Assembly (NCBI GenBank): GCA_903929195.1
Contig: CAIYTT010000221.1
Coordinates: 1-43,868, forward strand
DNA: 43,868 nt
From: an uncultured Bacteroidota bacterium
GTDB lineage: Bacteria > Bacteroidota > Bacteroidia > Chitinophagales > Chitinophagaceae
Reading direction: 5' to 3'
Positions 25,706-34,659 of this stretch are shown in pieces (within the stretch, counting starts at the first letter, position 1; the number at the start of each line of letters is the position of its first letter). The position numbers and the translations under genes were made by a program. The notes beneath the pieces were generated by a model, which worked only from the letters and a program-made list of their open reading frames with translations, made no database searches and was not told the DNA's origin.

Positions 25706-28700
25706 ATGAAAAAAAGCCTATTATTTATAATAGCATTGTTTGTTTTTTCAGCATTCGTAAATAATACGAATGCCCAAACTATGCTTATAGGAACTTATGC
25801 CGGAACCGGAACTGCAGGTTGGATAGGAGACGGTATTGCACTAAATACAGAATTTAATTATAACTACGGAATATGTTTAGATGCTGCCGGAAACTTATAT
25901 GTTGCAGATGCTACTAATAATAGGGTACGTAAAATTACACCTGTAGGTATAATTTCTACTATAGCCGGTAATGGTACTGCCGGTTTTGGCGGCGATGGCG
26001 GCTTAGCTATAGCAGCCAATCTAAATTATCCTACAGGTGTTGCAGTAGATGCTGCAGGTAATGTTTACATTGCCGATGCACTTAATAATAGAGTAAGAAA
26101 AGTAAATAATGCAACAGGTAACATTTCAACTATTGCAGGTACAGGTGTTCCGGGTTATAATGGTGATGGTATTGCTGCTAACACAGCCAGATTAAATAAT
26201 CCGCGTGCTGTTGCTTTAGATGCTGCAAATAATGTTTATATTTCGGAAGGTACAGGTGCTCGTATTCGTAAAATTACAGTTGGTACAGGTGTAATATCTA
26301 CTGTTGCCGGTACAGGTGTTGCCGGTTATAATGGAGATGGCATTCCACCTAATACTGCAAAAATTAATAATCCAAGAGGTATTGTTTTAGATGCAGCAGG
26401 TAATATATATATTGCAGATATGAGTAATAATCGTATTCGTAAGGTTACGATTGCTACCGGCAGAATTTCAACTATTGCAGGTACAGGTACTGCGGGCTTT
26501 TCTGGCGATTTAGGTCCTGCTAATACTGCAAATGTAAATACCCCTGTCGGTGTTGCATTAGATGCATCTAATAATATATATATTGCCGATGCAAGTAACA
26601 ACCGTATAAGAATGATTGATTTTACCGGAACAATTAATACCATAGCAGGAAATGGTACAGGTGCATTTTTTGGAGATGGTTTATTAGCAACTTCAGCAGA
26701 AATTAATACCCCACTTGGTGTTGCTGTTTTACCTAATGGTAATTATTATATATCTGATGCCAACAATAACCGTATCAGATTCGTTTATGCAAACCATACC
26801 CCCTATTTTACTGGTGGAAGTAGTCAAAACTATTCTGTATGCGAAAATATAGTAGGAGATTCCATAAATGCATTACTTGCTATTACCGATTCAGATAATA
26901 ATCAATCTGAAACTTGGACACTACTTTCCGGACCCTCAAATGGTACAGCAAATGCTACTACAATAGGTACATCAAATGGAGGAAATTTAATTACTACAGG
27001 TATGTATTTCACACCTAACCCCGGTTTTAGCGGCTTAGATACATTTACTGTTCAAATTTCAGATGGGTATGCTTCTTCTATTGATACAATATATGTTACT
27101 GTGAATCCGATACCTAATCCGGGTTTAATAACGGGCAGTACTTTAAGTATTTGTGTTGGTAGTTCTGTAGCACTAACAGATACTCCCGCAGGTGGCACAT
27201 GGATGAGTAGTGATGTAACATTAGCCACTGTAGATGCATTTGGAAATGTTTTAGGTACAGGGCAAGGCAACCCAACTATTTATTATAGTCTTTCTAATGC
27301 TTGCGGTACTACGGCAGCTACAGCAACTTTAAATGTAGAATTATCTGCAACTGCAATTTTAGGTTCTACCAATGTATGTATAGGTAGTTCCATTGCCCTA
27401 TCTGATATTACTACAGGTGGTTCTTGGAGCAGCTCTAATGCGAATGTAAATCTGGATGCTTTTGGTAATGTAACAGGAGTTACTGTGGGTACTACAGATA
27501 TTACATATTCTGTAAGTAATGCTTGTGGCTCTACTTTTACTACGCTTACCATTACTGTTGGTGCAGCCCCGGCAACAGGTTCTATTTCAGGGCCTACCGA
27601 TGTTTGTTTAGGCAGTATATATAATTATACCGAAACCGTTAGTGGTGGTGTTTGGTCTGTAAGTAATGCAAATGTAACCATATCGGCAATTGGTGATATT
27701 ACACCTGTTTCAATTGGTTTAGATACCATTTATTATAGCATTACCTCTGCTTGTGGGGTTACAGATACTTCTTTTGTTGTTTCTGTAGATGCTGTTTCTA
27801 CACCGGGTGTAACTATTTCTTCAAGCTTAGGTACAGTAGGTTGCGAAGGTGTCCCATCTACTTTTACTGCTAATCCTACTAATGGTGGGTCTGCTCCCGC
27901 ATATCAGTGGCAAGTAAATGGTATTAATACCGGTATCAATCAAACATTTACATATATTCCGGTTTCTGGCGATGTTGTTACGGTTATTATGACCCCAAGC
28001 AATCCTTGTGCCACTGCAACAGCGGCTACCGATTTTATTACAATGACCATTATACCAACCGTATTACCTACGCTACACATTACAGATGGTGCATTAGGTG
28101 ATACTCTTTGTTTGTTTCAATCAGCTACTTTTACTGCTACATCTACAAACGGAGGTACAAGCCCTGTTTATCAATGGACAGTAAACGGAGTAAATGTTTC
28201 TACGGCTAATCCTTTTGTATATATGCCTGCAAATGGAGACCTATTAGTATGTAAGCTTACAAGTAATGCCAACTGTGCATTGCCCGATACCGTATTAAGC
28301 CCTGCCCATCTTATGACAGTTGATACAAATGAAACTCCATCGATAACAATTACCGTAAGCCCCGATGATACTGTTTGTGCAGGTACGGTTGTTACTTATA
28401 TAGCACATAGCCATTATGGTGGCACTGCCCCTACTTTTCAGTGGATAAAAAATGGTGTATATGTAGCTACAGGGCCTACTTATACTTGCCTTGCCTATAA
28501 TCATGACAGTGTGGTTTGCATCTTATCAAGTAATTCACCTTGTGCAGTTGTCCCTTCTGCATTAAGTAATAGTATTAAAATGATAGTACAGCCAGTTTCA
28601 CCGCCATCGGTAACCATTACGGCAAATCCGGGTTTATTGGTTACAATTGGTCTTAATGATACACTTACAGCAGTTGTTACAGGTGGTGGCACAAGCCCAA

Positions 28701-29149
28701 CTTATCAATGGGTAATAGATGGCGTTGTTATTCCTTATGCTACCAATTCAACTTATGTTTTGGATAGCGTTACTGCTATAAAACATGTAAATTGTATAGT
28801 AACCGGTAGCGACAGATGCCCAGGTGCAGAAGGAAATGCTTATGCTACCGTAACACCTGCAAATGTTGGTGTAAATGAAATAAATACAAGTGCAGGCGAA
28901 ATAGTCTTAGTTCCTAATCCCAATAAAGGTACATTTACCTTACAAGGCACCCAAATACTAAACAATGAACTAACGATAGAAATAGCCAATGTTATTGGGC
29001 AAGTAATTTATACCGATATAGTAACAATAAATAATACTATTTTAAATAAGAAAATTTCTATCGATACTAACTTACCAAACGGAATCTACTTATTACATAT
29101 CATTTCTAATAATGAAAATAAGCTAATAAGATTCTCTTTAAATAGATAA
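25706..29149 (+). CDS. Large secreted NHL/Ig-like repeat protein with T9SS sorting domain
   Basis: A 1147-residue exported protein. After a signal peptide (MKKSLLFIIALFVFSAFV, cleavage near TNAQ), residues about 30-370 hold six or seven NHL repeats forming a beta-propeller. The repeats recur as NVYIADxxNNRVRKV, followed by STIAGTGxxGxxGDG. Next come an Ig-like/cadherin-type domain (YSVCENIVGDS, near 380-470) and several Big2-like and PKD-like Ig repeats (470-1060), each with a Trp such as YQWQVNG or GGTWMSS. The last 75 residues are a type IX sorting domain (VPNPNKGTFTLQG, then LPNGIYLLHI). It is likely a surface adhesin or matrix protein. A terminator follows the gene. Confidence 0.9.
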   Translation: MKKSLLFIIALFVFSAFVNNTNAQTMLIGTYAGTGTAGWIGDGIALNTEFNYNYGICLDAAGNLYVADATNNRVRKITPVGIISTIAGNGTAGFGGDGGLAIAANLNYPTGVAVDAAGNVYIADALNNRVRKVNNATGNISTIAGTGVPGYNGDGIAANTARLNNPRAVALDAANNVYISEGTGARIRKITVGTGVISTVAGTGVAGYNGDGIPPNTAKINNPRGIVLDAAGNIYIADMSNNRIRKVTIATGRISTIAGTGTAGFSGDLGPANTANVNTPVGVALDASNNIYIADASNNRIRMIDFTGTINTIAGNGTGAFFGDGLLATSAEINTPLGVAVLPNGNYYISDANNNRIRFVYANHTPYFTGGSSQNYSVCENIVGDSINALLAITDSDNNQSETWTLLSGPSNGTANATTIGTSNGGNLITTGMYFTPNPGFSGLDTFTVQISDGYASSIDTIYVTVNPIPNPGLITGSTLSICVGSSVALTDTPAGGTWMSSDVTLATVDAFGNVLGTGQGNPTIYYSLSNACGTTAATATLNVELSATAILGSTNVCIGSSIALSDITTGGSWSSSNANVNLDAFGNVTGVTVGTTDITYSVSNACGSTFTTLTITVGAAPATGSISGPTDVCLGSIYNYTETVSGGVWSVSNANVTISAIGDITPVSIGLDTIYYSITSACGVTDTSFVVSVDAVSTPGVTISSSLGTVGCEGVPSTFTANPTNGGSAPAYQWQVNGINTGINQTFTYIPVSGDVVTVIMTPSNPCATATAATDFITMTIIPTVLPTLHITDGALGDTLCLFQSATFTATSTNGGTSPVYQWTVNGVNVSTANPFVYMPANGDLLVCKLTSNANCALPDTVLSPAHLMTVDTNETPSITITVSPDDTVCAGTVVTYIAHSHYGGTAPTFQWIKNGVYVATGPTYTCLAYNHDSVVCILSSNSPCAVVPSALSNSIKMIVQPVSPPSVTITANPGLLVTIGLNDTLTAVVTGGGTSPTYQWVIDGVVIPYATNSTYVLDSVTAIKHVNCIVTGSDRCPGAEGNAYATVTPANVGVNEINTSAGEIVLVPNPNKGTFTLQGTQILNNELTIEIANVIGQVIYTDIVTINNTILNKKISIDTNLPNGIYLLHIISNNENKLIRFSLNR

Positions 29150-29166
29150 ATGAAAGTAATCTAAAT

Positions 29167-29198
29167 AAAAAAAGTGCCTCAATAGTGGCACTTTTTTT
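29167..29198 (+). terminator. Rho-independent terminator after the NHL protein gene
   Basis: The arms AAAAAAAGTGCC and GGCACTTTTTTT pair perfectly around an 8-base loop, with a T-run on the right. It may act in both directions. Confidence 0.8.
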
Positions 29199-29246
29199 TA
29201 TTCTTAAAAATCATCAATCTTAAACATAATTTATTAAGTAAACTAA

Positions 29247-29855
29247 ATGGATAAAGCAGCACACCGTTATTTTGGTATTTATAAACCTGTAAACATGGTT
29301 TCCCAGTTTATAAGTCCGGATAAGGTAGGGCTATTAGGTGATATAGATTTTGAATTTCCGGAAGGCATACATGCAATTGGCAGGTTAGATAATCTTAGCG
29401 AAGGCCTATTATTATTAACGACCAATAAAAAAGTAACAAAATTATTATTTCAAGGTTCAAAACCACATAAACGCACCTATTTGGTACAGGTAACCCATGT
29501 GGTATCTGCTGCTAATTTACAAGTGTTGCGTACAGGTGTTTCCATAAGGGTAAAAGGTGGGGAATATTATACTACCGGCATTTGCGATGTTCATATTGTA
29601 AATAAGCCGGAAACACTATGCAACGATGGCTTTCTGTTTAGAGAAGATATTCCCCATACATGGCTAACAATAACACTTACAGAAGGGAAATTTCATCAGG
29701 TAAGAAAAATGGTTTCTGCCGTTGGGCATAGATGCAGACGGCTAATAAGGCTTTCTATTGAAGATATGACTATTGATAATTTATTACCCGGTGAAGTACA
29801 TGAATTTGAAGAGTCCGATTTTTTTAACTTACTGCATATAGATGATTGGCAATAA
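29247..29855 (+). CDS. rluE: 23S rRNA pseudouridine synthase, RluE-like
   Basis: Pseudouridine synthase of the RsuA/RluB/E/F branch; by resemblance to E. coli RluE it probably modifies uridine 2457 of 23S rRNA. It has 202 residues and no S4 RNA-binding domain, as in RluE. It opens with YFGIYKPVNMVSQF, and the catalytic Asp is D48 in GRLDNLSEGLLLLT. FHQVRKMVSAVGHRCRRL near the C terminus is the other conserved motif of this branch. It stands alone between a terminator and a 280-base gap. Confidence 0.9.
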   Translation: MDKAAHRYFGIYKPVNMVSQFISPDKVGLLGDIDFEFPEGIHAIGRLDNLSEGLLLLTTNKKVTKLLFQGSKPHKRTYLVQVTHVVSAANLQVLRTGVSIRVKGGEYYTTGICDVHIVNKPETLCNDGFLFREDIPHTWLTITLTEGKFHQVRKMVSAVGHRCRRLIRLSIEDMTIDNLLPGEVHEFEESDFFNLLHIDDWQ

Positions 29856-29961
29856 GTTTTTTGTAACTATAAGTCTTGCCGGTATAGCTTTTAGGCAGTT
29901 GACTATAGTGGTGGAGATGGTATTTTTAAAAATTAGACGTTAAAAAGTTTATTTTTTGATT

Positions 29962-30030
29962 TAGGTTATAATAACTAAATACCTAACTATTTTTGTATCT
30001 TTAAGGTGTTTTATACCTATTTTGATACAA
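29962..30030. promoter_or_regulatory. Imperfect palindromes upstream of the ATPase-nuclease pair
   Basis: TTAGGTTAT...AATACCTAA (about 29962-29987) and GTATC...GGT...ACC...GATAC (about 29997-30030) are imperfect inverted repeats around a -7-like TATTTTTG (29989-29996). No good -33 element sits at the right distance. They may be an operator; the evidence is weak. Confidence 0.25.
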
Positions 30031-30138
30031 ATTTATGTATGAAAATAATTATATATTTTTATATGCTTATAAAATATGCATATTTAAAATTTAATTTTCA
30101 ATAGATAGAGCTAAAATCTTTGAAGAAATTTTGTAATT

Positions 30139-31374
30139 ATGAGTAAAATAAGAATAAAAAATTTCGGACCCATAAAGGAAGGCTATCATGAAAATAATGG
30201 CTGGATGGATATAAAGAAAGTTACAGTGTTTATCGGCGATCAGGGTAGTGGTAAAAGTACTGTTGCAAAACTTATTGCCACTTGTATATGGTTGGAAAAA
30301 GCTAAAAATAGGGGTGATTTAGATAGAGTGGCAACAAATTTTAATTGGTTTGAACATCGCTGCTTGATGTATCAAGGTATAAAAAACTATATTCTACCTA
30401 ATATGGAAATAGAATATATAGGAAATTTATACCGTATTATAATTATTAGAAATGAGCCTTTAAAATTTGATGAAATAAAGGATAGAAATTATATTGTTCC
30501 AAAAATAATGTATGTGCCATCTGAGCGGAATATTTTAAGTACAATAAAAAGCGCATATGATGTTACCGGTCTTCCTGATGCTTTAAGTACATTTGGGGAA
30601 GAAGTAAAAAAAGCAAATATTGAATTAAAAGGGGAAATCTTAAAATTGCCATTCAAAAAATTTTCTTATACATATAAAGAAGATATAGACGTTTCTTATG
30701 TAATTGGTGAAGGTTATCAAATTAACCTTCTTGAAGCCTCAAGCGGACTACAATCTACAATTCCACTATTTATTGTTTCAAGAAATCTTGCAAATTCTAT
30801 TTTGTATGCAGACGATGATTCGAATCCAAACATTAGCGTCAATCAATTAATAAGAAGAAACAATGAGTTAGCAAATATTGTAATGGATAAATCAATTGCA
30901 AAAGAAAATTTGAATATAGAATTAAATAAAGTCTATGCCAGATATCACAACAAAAGTTTCATTAATATTGTTGAAGAGCCGGAGCAAAATCTATTTCCAA
31001 CATCTCAAAGAGCTATATTAAATAGTTTGGTAGAATTTAATAATATGAGTACCGGTAATAAGCTGATTATTACAACACATAGTCCTTATTTAATCAACTA
31101 TATAACGCTTGCAATAAAGGCATTTAAAGTAAGACAGAAATTGTCAGACGAAAAAAAGGATTCTGATAGTAAAATAAATGAAATCGTGAATATTAAATCA
31201 TTAATTAAACCTGAAGATTTAATTATTTATCAATTGAATGAGTTGGATGGCACTATCTCTAAACTTGCCGACTATAAAGGGCTTCCATCTGACGAAAATT
31301 TTTTAAACGATCAATTATCGGAAACGAATCAATTTTTTGCTCAGCTACAAGAAATAGAAAAAGGATGGCAATAG
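30139..31374 (+). CDS. AAA/ABC-type ATPase paired with a nuclease-like gene
   Basis: A 411-residue ATPase of the AAA15/AAA21 (SMC-like) kind, not closely similar to the Septu ATPase in this window. It starts MSKIRIKNFGPIKEG. Walker A is GDQGSGKST (33-41), a signature-like EASSGLQS lies at about 199-206, Walker B is FINIVEEPEQNLFP with the acidic pair E279/E280, and the switch His is H314 in ITTHSPYLI. A helical insert and a short C-terminal extension follow. Related ATPases drive antiphage systems such as PARIS, Septu and OLD. It overlaps the next gene by 10 bases, so both are translated together. Its partner is not one of those systems' known effectors. Confidence 0.85.
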   Translation: MSKIRIKNFGPIKEGYHENNGWMDIKKVTVFIGDQGSGKSTVAKLIATCIWLEKAKNRGDLDRVATNFNWFEHRCLMYQGIKNYILPNMEIEYIGNLYRIIIIRNEPLKFDEIKDRNYIVPKIMYVPSERNILSTIKSAYDVTGLPDALSTFGEEVKKANIELKGEILKLPFKKFSYTYKEDIDVSYVIGEGYQINLLEASSGLQSTIPLFIVSRNLANSILYADDDSNPNISVNQLIRRNNELANIVMDKSIAKENLNIELNKVYARYHNKSFINIVEEPEQNLFPTSQRAILNSLVEFNNMSTGNKLIITTHSPYLINYITLAIKAFKVRQKLSDEKKDSDSKINEIVNIKSLIKPEDLIIYQLNELDGTISKLADYKGLPSDENFLNDQLSETNQFFAQLQEIEKGWQ

Positions 31375-31865
31375 ATTTTAATAAGTTGGGATGTTCTAAA
31401 AATACAAATATTGATGTATTCGGTATTTGTGATGACCCACCACCAGACAGGAATCCCGCCTATTTGGATTTTGCCGAAAGTGAGAATTGGATTGCTTGGG
31501 TTGACAACCAACAGTGTAAAGATGTGTTATTTACAGCTATTGACAATTGTATTGAAATAGATAGAGCAAACGGTGAACGTGAGAGTAGATGCGATGGAAT
31601 GTTACAATATGATGTTACTCTCCTATTCTTGGAACTAAAAGATAGAGATAGTAGTGGTTGGCTTGGGAAAGCAAGAGACCAATTGAAAAAAACCATCGAA
31701 ATTTTTAAAAATGAAAATGGTTTGAATGGATTTAATAAGTATTATGCCTGTGTTGCCAATAAACAAAGACCACGAAGTGTGGCAGCATATTCTTCTTTAG
31801 CAGAACAATTTGAAGATGAAACAGGTTTTATATTTAAAGTTGACCAAATCATTAAAATTCATTAA
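31365..31865 (+). CDS. Small PD-(D/E)xK-like nuclease candidate
   Basis: A 166-residue soluble protein beginning at ATG 31365, inside the end of the ATPase gene (10-base overlap). The central stretch SRCDGMLQYDVTLLFLELKDR fits the restriction-endonuclease-like core: D77, then E90 and K92 in LELK. It is followed by ARDQLKKTI, matching the helix with Gln that often comes next. The N terminus has a Cys/Pro-rich part (CDDPPPDRNP). No known family is recognised with confidence. With the ATPase it forms a two-gene cassette of sensor-effector type. The effector role is inferred from motif and position. Confidence 0.65.
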   Translation: MAIDFNKLGCSKNTNIDVFGICDDPPPDRNPAYLDFAESENWIAWVDNQQCKDVLFTAIDNCIEIDRANGERESRCDGMLQYDVTLLFLELKDRDSSGWLGKARDQLKKTIEIFKNENGLNGFNKYYACVANKQRPRSVAAYSSLAEQFEDETGFIFKVDQIIKIH

Positions 31866-31918
31866 AGTTATTCTTTTTACTTATGATATATTTGTATTCC
31901 TCTCTTTCGAATTAGATA

Positions 31919-32219
31919 TCAAAAAAATACCTCTGAATACATAGTAGTTCTTACACTTTCTTTGGCTTTCAAATCAAGAACTTTCCTATACTCTTTTGCA
32001 TTTTCTTTAAATATGCTTTTGTAAATTTTGTAGGTTAATTGCCCGTATTTAAATTTGTTAGTTACTATACAATTATCAATTGCATTTGTAAATTCATTTC
32101 GGTAAGAAATTTCACCTATTGCAGACGGAACATATTCTTCTTCTCGTTGGTTAATAAACTTAGGTCTACCGCCTAATTTCTAAATCCTTAGTAAATTTTA
32201 AATTATTTTTATAATTCAA
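31919..32219 (-). pseudogene. Frameshifted remnant of a small gene
   Basis: On the minus strand a reading frame starts at TTG 32219 (MNYKNNLKFTKDLE) and hits TAG at 32168-32166. One base over, a second frame continues as LGGRPKFINQREEE to a TGA at 31921-31919. Removing one A from the GAAATTAG stretch near 32178 would join them into a protein of about 100 residues, ending KAKESVRTTMYSEVFF. A -7-like TAACTTTG lies upstream, in about 32230-32237. The family is not identified; the end recalls phage-type regulatory proteins, but only weakly. It may be a decayed accessory gene next to the ATPase-nuclease pair. Confidence 0.45.
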
Positions 32220-32573
32220 TTGTATTATCAAAGTTACGACAAAAACTTATCAAGATAGAATTTTTTATAAATAACATATTAATATTTAATTTTATAATGT
32301 GTATTATCGAATTTGAAATAATGTCTGTTTATTACTAGAACGCACAAACAAACATTGTAATGAAGCTAAATAGGTCGTTGACGCTAAGTAAAAAAACTAT
32401 TTTTCTCTTTTTTTTATTGATAATCAATTAGTTATAAGACTACCATAAAAATTTGTAATAAAATATTTGGCAGTATCAATAAGCATTAATACTTTTGCCC
32501 TCCCAAAATATACCGGGACACAAGTTATTTACTCTATCTGTATTAAAAGCACAAAATAATATTTAAAAAGGAA
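32220..32573. other. Gene-free leader region of the ribosomal operon
   Basis: This is 354 bases of AT-rich DNA with no gene seen. It contains the minus-strand -7-like box of the remnant gene, the rplM promoter at 32466-32497, and a 19-bp stretch (32416-32434) repeated at 41666-41684. No ribosomal-protein leader RNA fold was recognised with confidence. Confidence 0.5.
32466..32497 (+). promoter_or_regulatory. Promoter of the rplM-rpsI-rpsB operon
   Basis: TTTG (32466-32469), a 20-base spacer and TACTTTTG (32490-32497) match the Bacteroidota housekeeping promoter pattern TTTG-N19/20-TAnnTTTG at every fixed position. The leader to the rplM ATG is about 70 bases. Confidence 0.65.
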
Positions 32574-33014
32574 ATGAGACACTTAAGTTTTAAAACACAG
32601 TCGGCAAACGAAAAAATAGTTAAGCGTGATTGGTATGTAGTAGATGCTACCAACCAGACTTTAGGACGCATGAGTTCTAAAATAGCCTCCGTATTACGTG
32701 GCAAAAATAAACCTTATTTTACCCCTCACTTTGATTGTGGCGATTATGTAATCATCATTAATTCGGGTAAAGTAGTATTAACAGGTAATAAATTAGAAGA
32801 CAAAGAATACCAAACGTATTCTTTATATCCCGGTGGTCAGAAAATAGAAATGGCTAAAGAAATGATAACACGCCGTCCTAATTTAATGTTGGAAAGAGCT
32901 GTAAAAGGTATGCTACCAAAGAATCGTTTAGGAAGAGCAATGTTCAAAAAGCTATTCGTTTATGAGGGTGCAGAACATCCGCATAAAGCACAGAACCCTA
33001 AAGAATTGAAATAA
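32574..33014 (+). CDS. rplM: 50S ribosomal protein L13
   Basis: Early-assembly protein of the large ribosomal subunit. At 146 residues it has normal length and typical motifs: [21 protein letters not shown] near the start (here shortened by the usual few residues), [13 protein letters not shown] in the middle and [17 protein letters not shown] near the end. It is the first gene of the rplM-rpsI-rpsB cluster and is preceded by a good promoter. Confidence 0.98.
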   Translation: MRHLSFKTQSANEKIVKRDWYVVDATNQTLGRMSSKIASVLRGKNKPYFTPHFDCGDYVIIINSGKVVLTGNKLEDKEYQTYSLYPGGQKIEMAKEMITRRPNLMLERAVKGMLPKNRLGRAMFKKLFVYEGAEHPHKAQNPKELK

Positions 33015-33074
33015 CAACTACAAATACATTATAAATAATTAGTATCACAAAATACAAAACCATTCAATAATAAA

Positions 33075-33464
33075 ATGGAAAAACAGAAAAACGCAGTTGG
33101 TCGTCGTAAAGAAGCAGTAGCCCGTGTTTATTTAAGCAAGGGTACCGGCATTATTACCGTCAACGAAAAAGAATACAAAGCATACTTTCCTATCATGTAC
33201 TTACAAAATCAGGTAGAGTTGCCTTTTAAAACAATAGAGGCAAACGACTCCTTTGATATTCTTGTAAATGTACAAGGTGGTGGCCCGAAAGGACAGGCCG
33301 AAGCTATTAAAATGGCAATAGCCCGTGCATTATGTTTAGTAACCGAAGAGTATCGTCCGGCATTGAAAAAAGCAGGTTTATTAACCCGAGACAGCAGAAT
33401 GGTAGAACGTAAGAAATTTGGTAAAGCTAAAGCACGTCGTAGCTTCCAGTTCTCTAAACGTTAG
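33075..33464 (+). CDS. rpsI: 30S ribosomal protein S9
   Basis: Small-subunit protein whose C-terminal tail reaches the P-site tRNA. The 129 residues include GRRKEAVARVYLSKGTG, a central VQGGGPKGQAEAIKMAIARAL, and the basic end GKAKARRSFQFSKR with the usual terminal Lys-Arg. It lies 60 bases downstream of rplM, as in almost all bacteria. Confidence 0.98.
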   Translation: MEKQKNAVGRRKEAVARVYLSKGTGIITVNEKEYKAYFPIMYLQNQVELPFKTIEANDSFDILVNVQGGGPKGQAEAIKMAIARALCLVTEEYRPALKKAGLLTRDSRMVERKKFGKAKARRSFQFSKR

Positions 33465-33512
33465 TCTGCATTACTCTTATATTATTATTTTAACAAACAA
33501 GAAATTTTTCAA

Positions 33513-34529
33513 ATGGAAGATATTAAAACATTACACGAGCAATTACTTGAAGCAGGCGTACACTTTGGACACCTGAAGAAAAAATGGAATCCAAAGATGC
33601 TCCCTTACATCTTTGCCGAAAAAAATGGTATTCATATTATAGACCTTAATAAAACAATTGATGGTCTTGAAGAAGCAGCAGCAGCATTAAAATCTATTGC
33701 AAAAAGCGGTAAGAAAATAATGTTTGTAGCTACAAAAAAACAAGCTAAAGAAATTGTTGTTGAAGCAGCAACTAAAGTAAATATGCCTTATGTTACCGAA
33801 CGTTGGTTAGGTGGTATGCTTACTAACTTCAGCACTATTCGTAAAAGTGTGAAAAAAATGTTGAGCATAGAAAAAATGCTTACAGACGGTACAATGGATA
33901 GCGTTACAAAAAAAGAACGCTTAACACTTACCCGCAGCAAAGAAAAAATGGAAAAAGTTTTAGGCGGTATATCTCAAATGGGTCGTACGCCGGCTGCACT
34001 ATTTATGGTGGATATTAGCCATGAACATATTGCACTTGCTGAAGCTAAGCGTTTAGGTATTACTACTTTTGCAATGGTGGATACAAACAGTGACCCATCG
34101 AAAGTGGATTTCGCTATTCCTTCTAATGATGATGCTACCAAATCTATTGCTATCATCACTACTTACCTTACAGCTGCTATTATGGAAGGCTTACAGGAAC
34201 GTGCACAAGTAAAAGATGCAGACGATGACAGCAATATAGAAGAGTATAACGAAAGAAATCGTGGTCTTGAAATAACCGAAGAAGATAATGCAGGCGGTCG
34301 TCGTGGCAGAGGTAAAGGTGCGCCTCGCGGTGCAGCTGCTCCCGGTGGTGCTCCCGGTGCAGGTGGCGGTGGTAATCGCGGTGGTGCAGGTGGCGGTGGT
34401 AACCGTGGCGGTGCAGGTGGTGGCGGTAATCGTGGTGGTGCAGGTGGCGGTGGTAACCGTGGCGGTGCAGGTGGTGGTGGTAATCGCCCCGGTGGTGGCA
34501 GTGGTCGTCCGAACCCGGTTAAACGTTAA
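33513..34529 (+). CDS. rpsB: 30S ribosomal protein S2 with a Gly-rich repeat tail
   Basis: Small-subunit protein bound near the platform on the solvent side. The first 250 or so residues are a normal S2: [36 protein letters not shown] and [19 protein letters not shown]. The protein continues to 338 residues, where S2 usually ends near 230-270. The extra tail starts with [11 protein letters not shown] and has five 9-residue GGAGGGGNR-type repeats, closing with basic NPVKR. Such RGG-like tails can bind RNA; here that is inference. It is followed by a strong hairpin and then tsf. Confidence 0.96.
   Translation: MEDIKTLHEQLLEAGVHFGHLKKKWNPKMLPYIFAEKNGIHIIDLNKTIDGLEEAAAALKSIAKSGKKIMFVATKKQAKEIVVEAATKVNMPYVTERWLGGMLTNFSTIRKSVKKMLSIEKMLTDGTMDSVTKKERLTLTRSKEKMEKVLGGISQMGRTPAALFMVDISHEHIALAEAKRLGITTFAMVDTNSDPSKVDFAIPSNDDATKSIAIITTYLTAAIMEGLQERAQVKDADDDSNIEEYNERNRGLEITEEDNAGGRRGRGKGAPRGAAAPGGAPGAGGGGNRGGAGGGGNRGGAGGGGNRGGAGGGGNRGGAGGGGNRPGGGSGRPNPVKR
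34359..34493 (+). repeat. Five tandem 27-bp repeats inside rpsB
   Basis: The units start GCAGGTGG at 34359, 34386, 34413, 34440 and 34467. They differ mainly at synonymous positions (AAT/AAC, CGC/CGT, GGT/GGC). Each encodes AGGGGNRGG; the last ends in Pro-Gly. The 27-base period keeps the reading frame if the copy number changes. Confidence 0.85.
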
Positions 34530-34574
34530 TTTTTTAAAGTAAATATAGAAATATTTTAAATTAACATTATATTC

Positions 34575-34616
34575 TTTTAATATTAAAGCTCCAAATTTGG
34601 GGCTTTAATATTAAAA
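34575..34616 (+). terminator. Hairpin between rpsB and tsf
   Basis: The arms TTTTAATATTAAAGCTCC and GGGGCTTTAATATTAAAA pair with a single G-T. The run after it is not a clean T-tract, so it may be an attenuator, terminator or processing site. It would allow tsf to be expressed differently from rpsB. Confidence 0.55.
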
Positions 34617-34659
34617 TGCGTATTTTGCAGTCAGAAAACACATATCAAAAAATAATACA

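Noticed and set aside
30139-31865. PARIS or OLD-type system
   Set aside because: The effector shows a D, E-x-K arrangement and no TOPRIM motif. The ATPase is separate from the nuclease, unlike OLD.
34288-34542. Open frame of 84 codons overlapping the end of rpsB
   Set aside because: It is a shifted reading of the 27-bp repeats, giving a Val/Ala-rich sequence. The repeat keeps several frames open.
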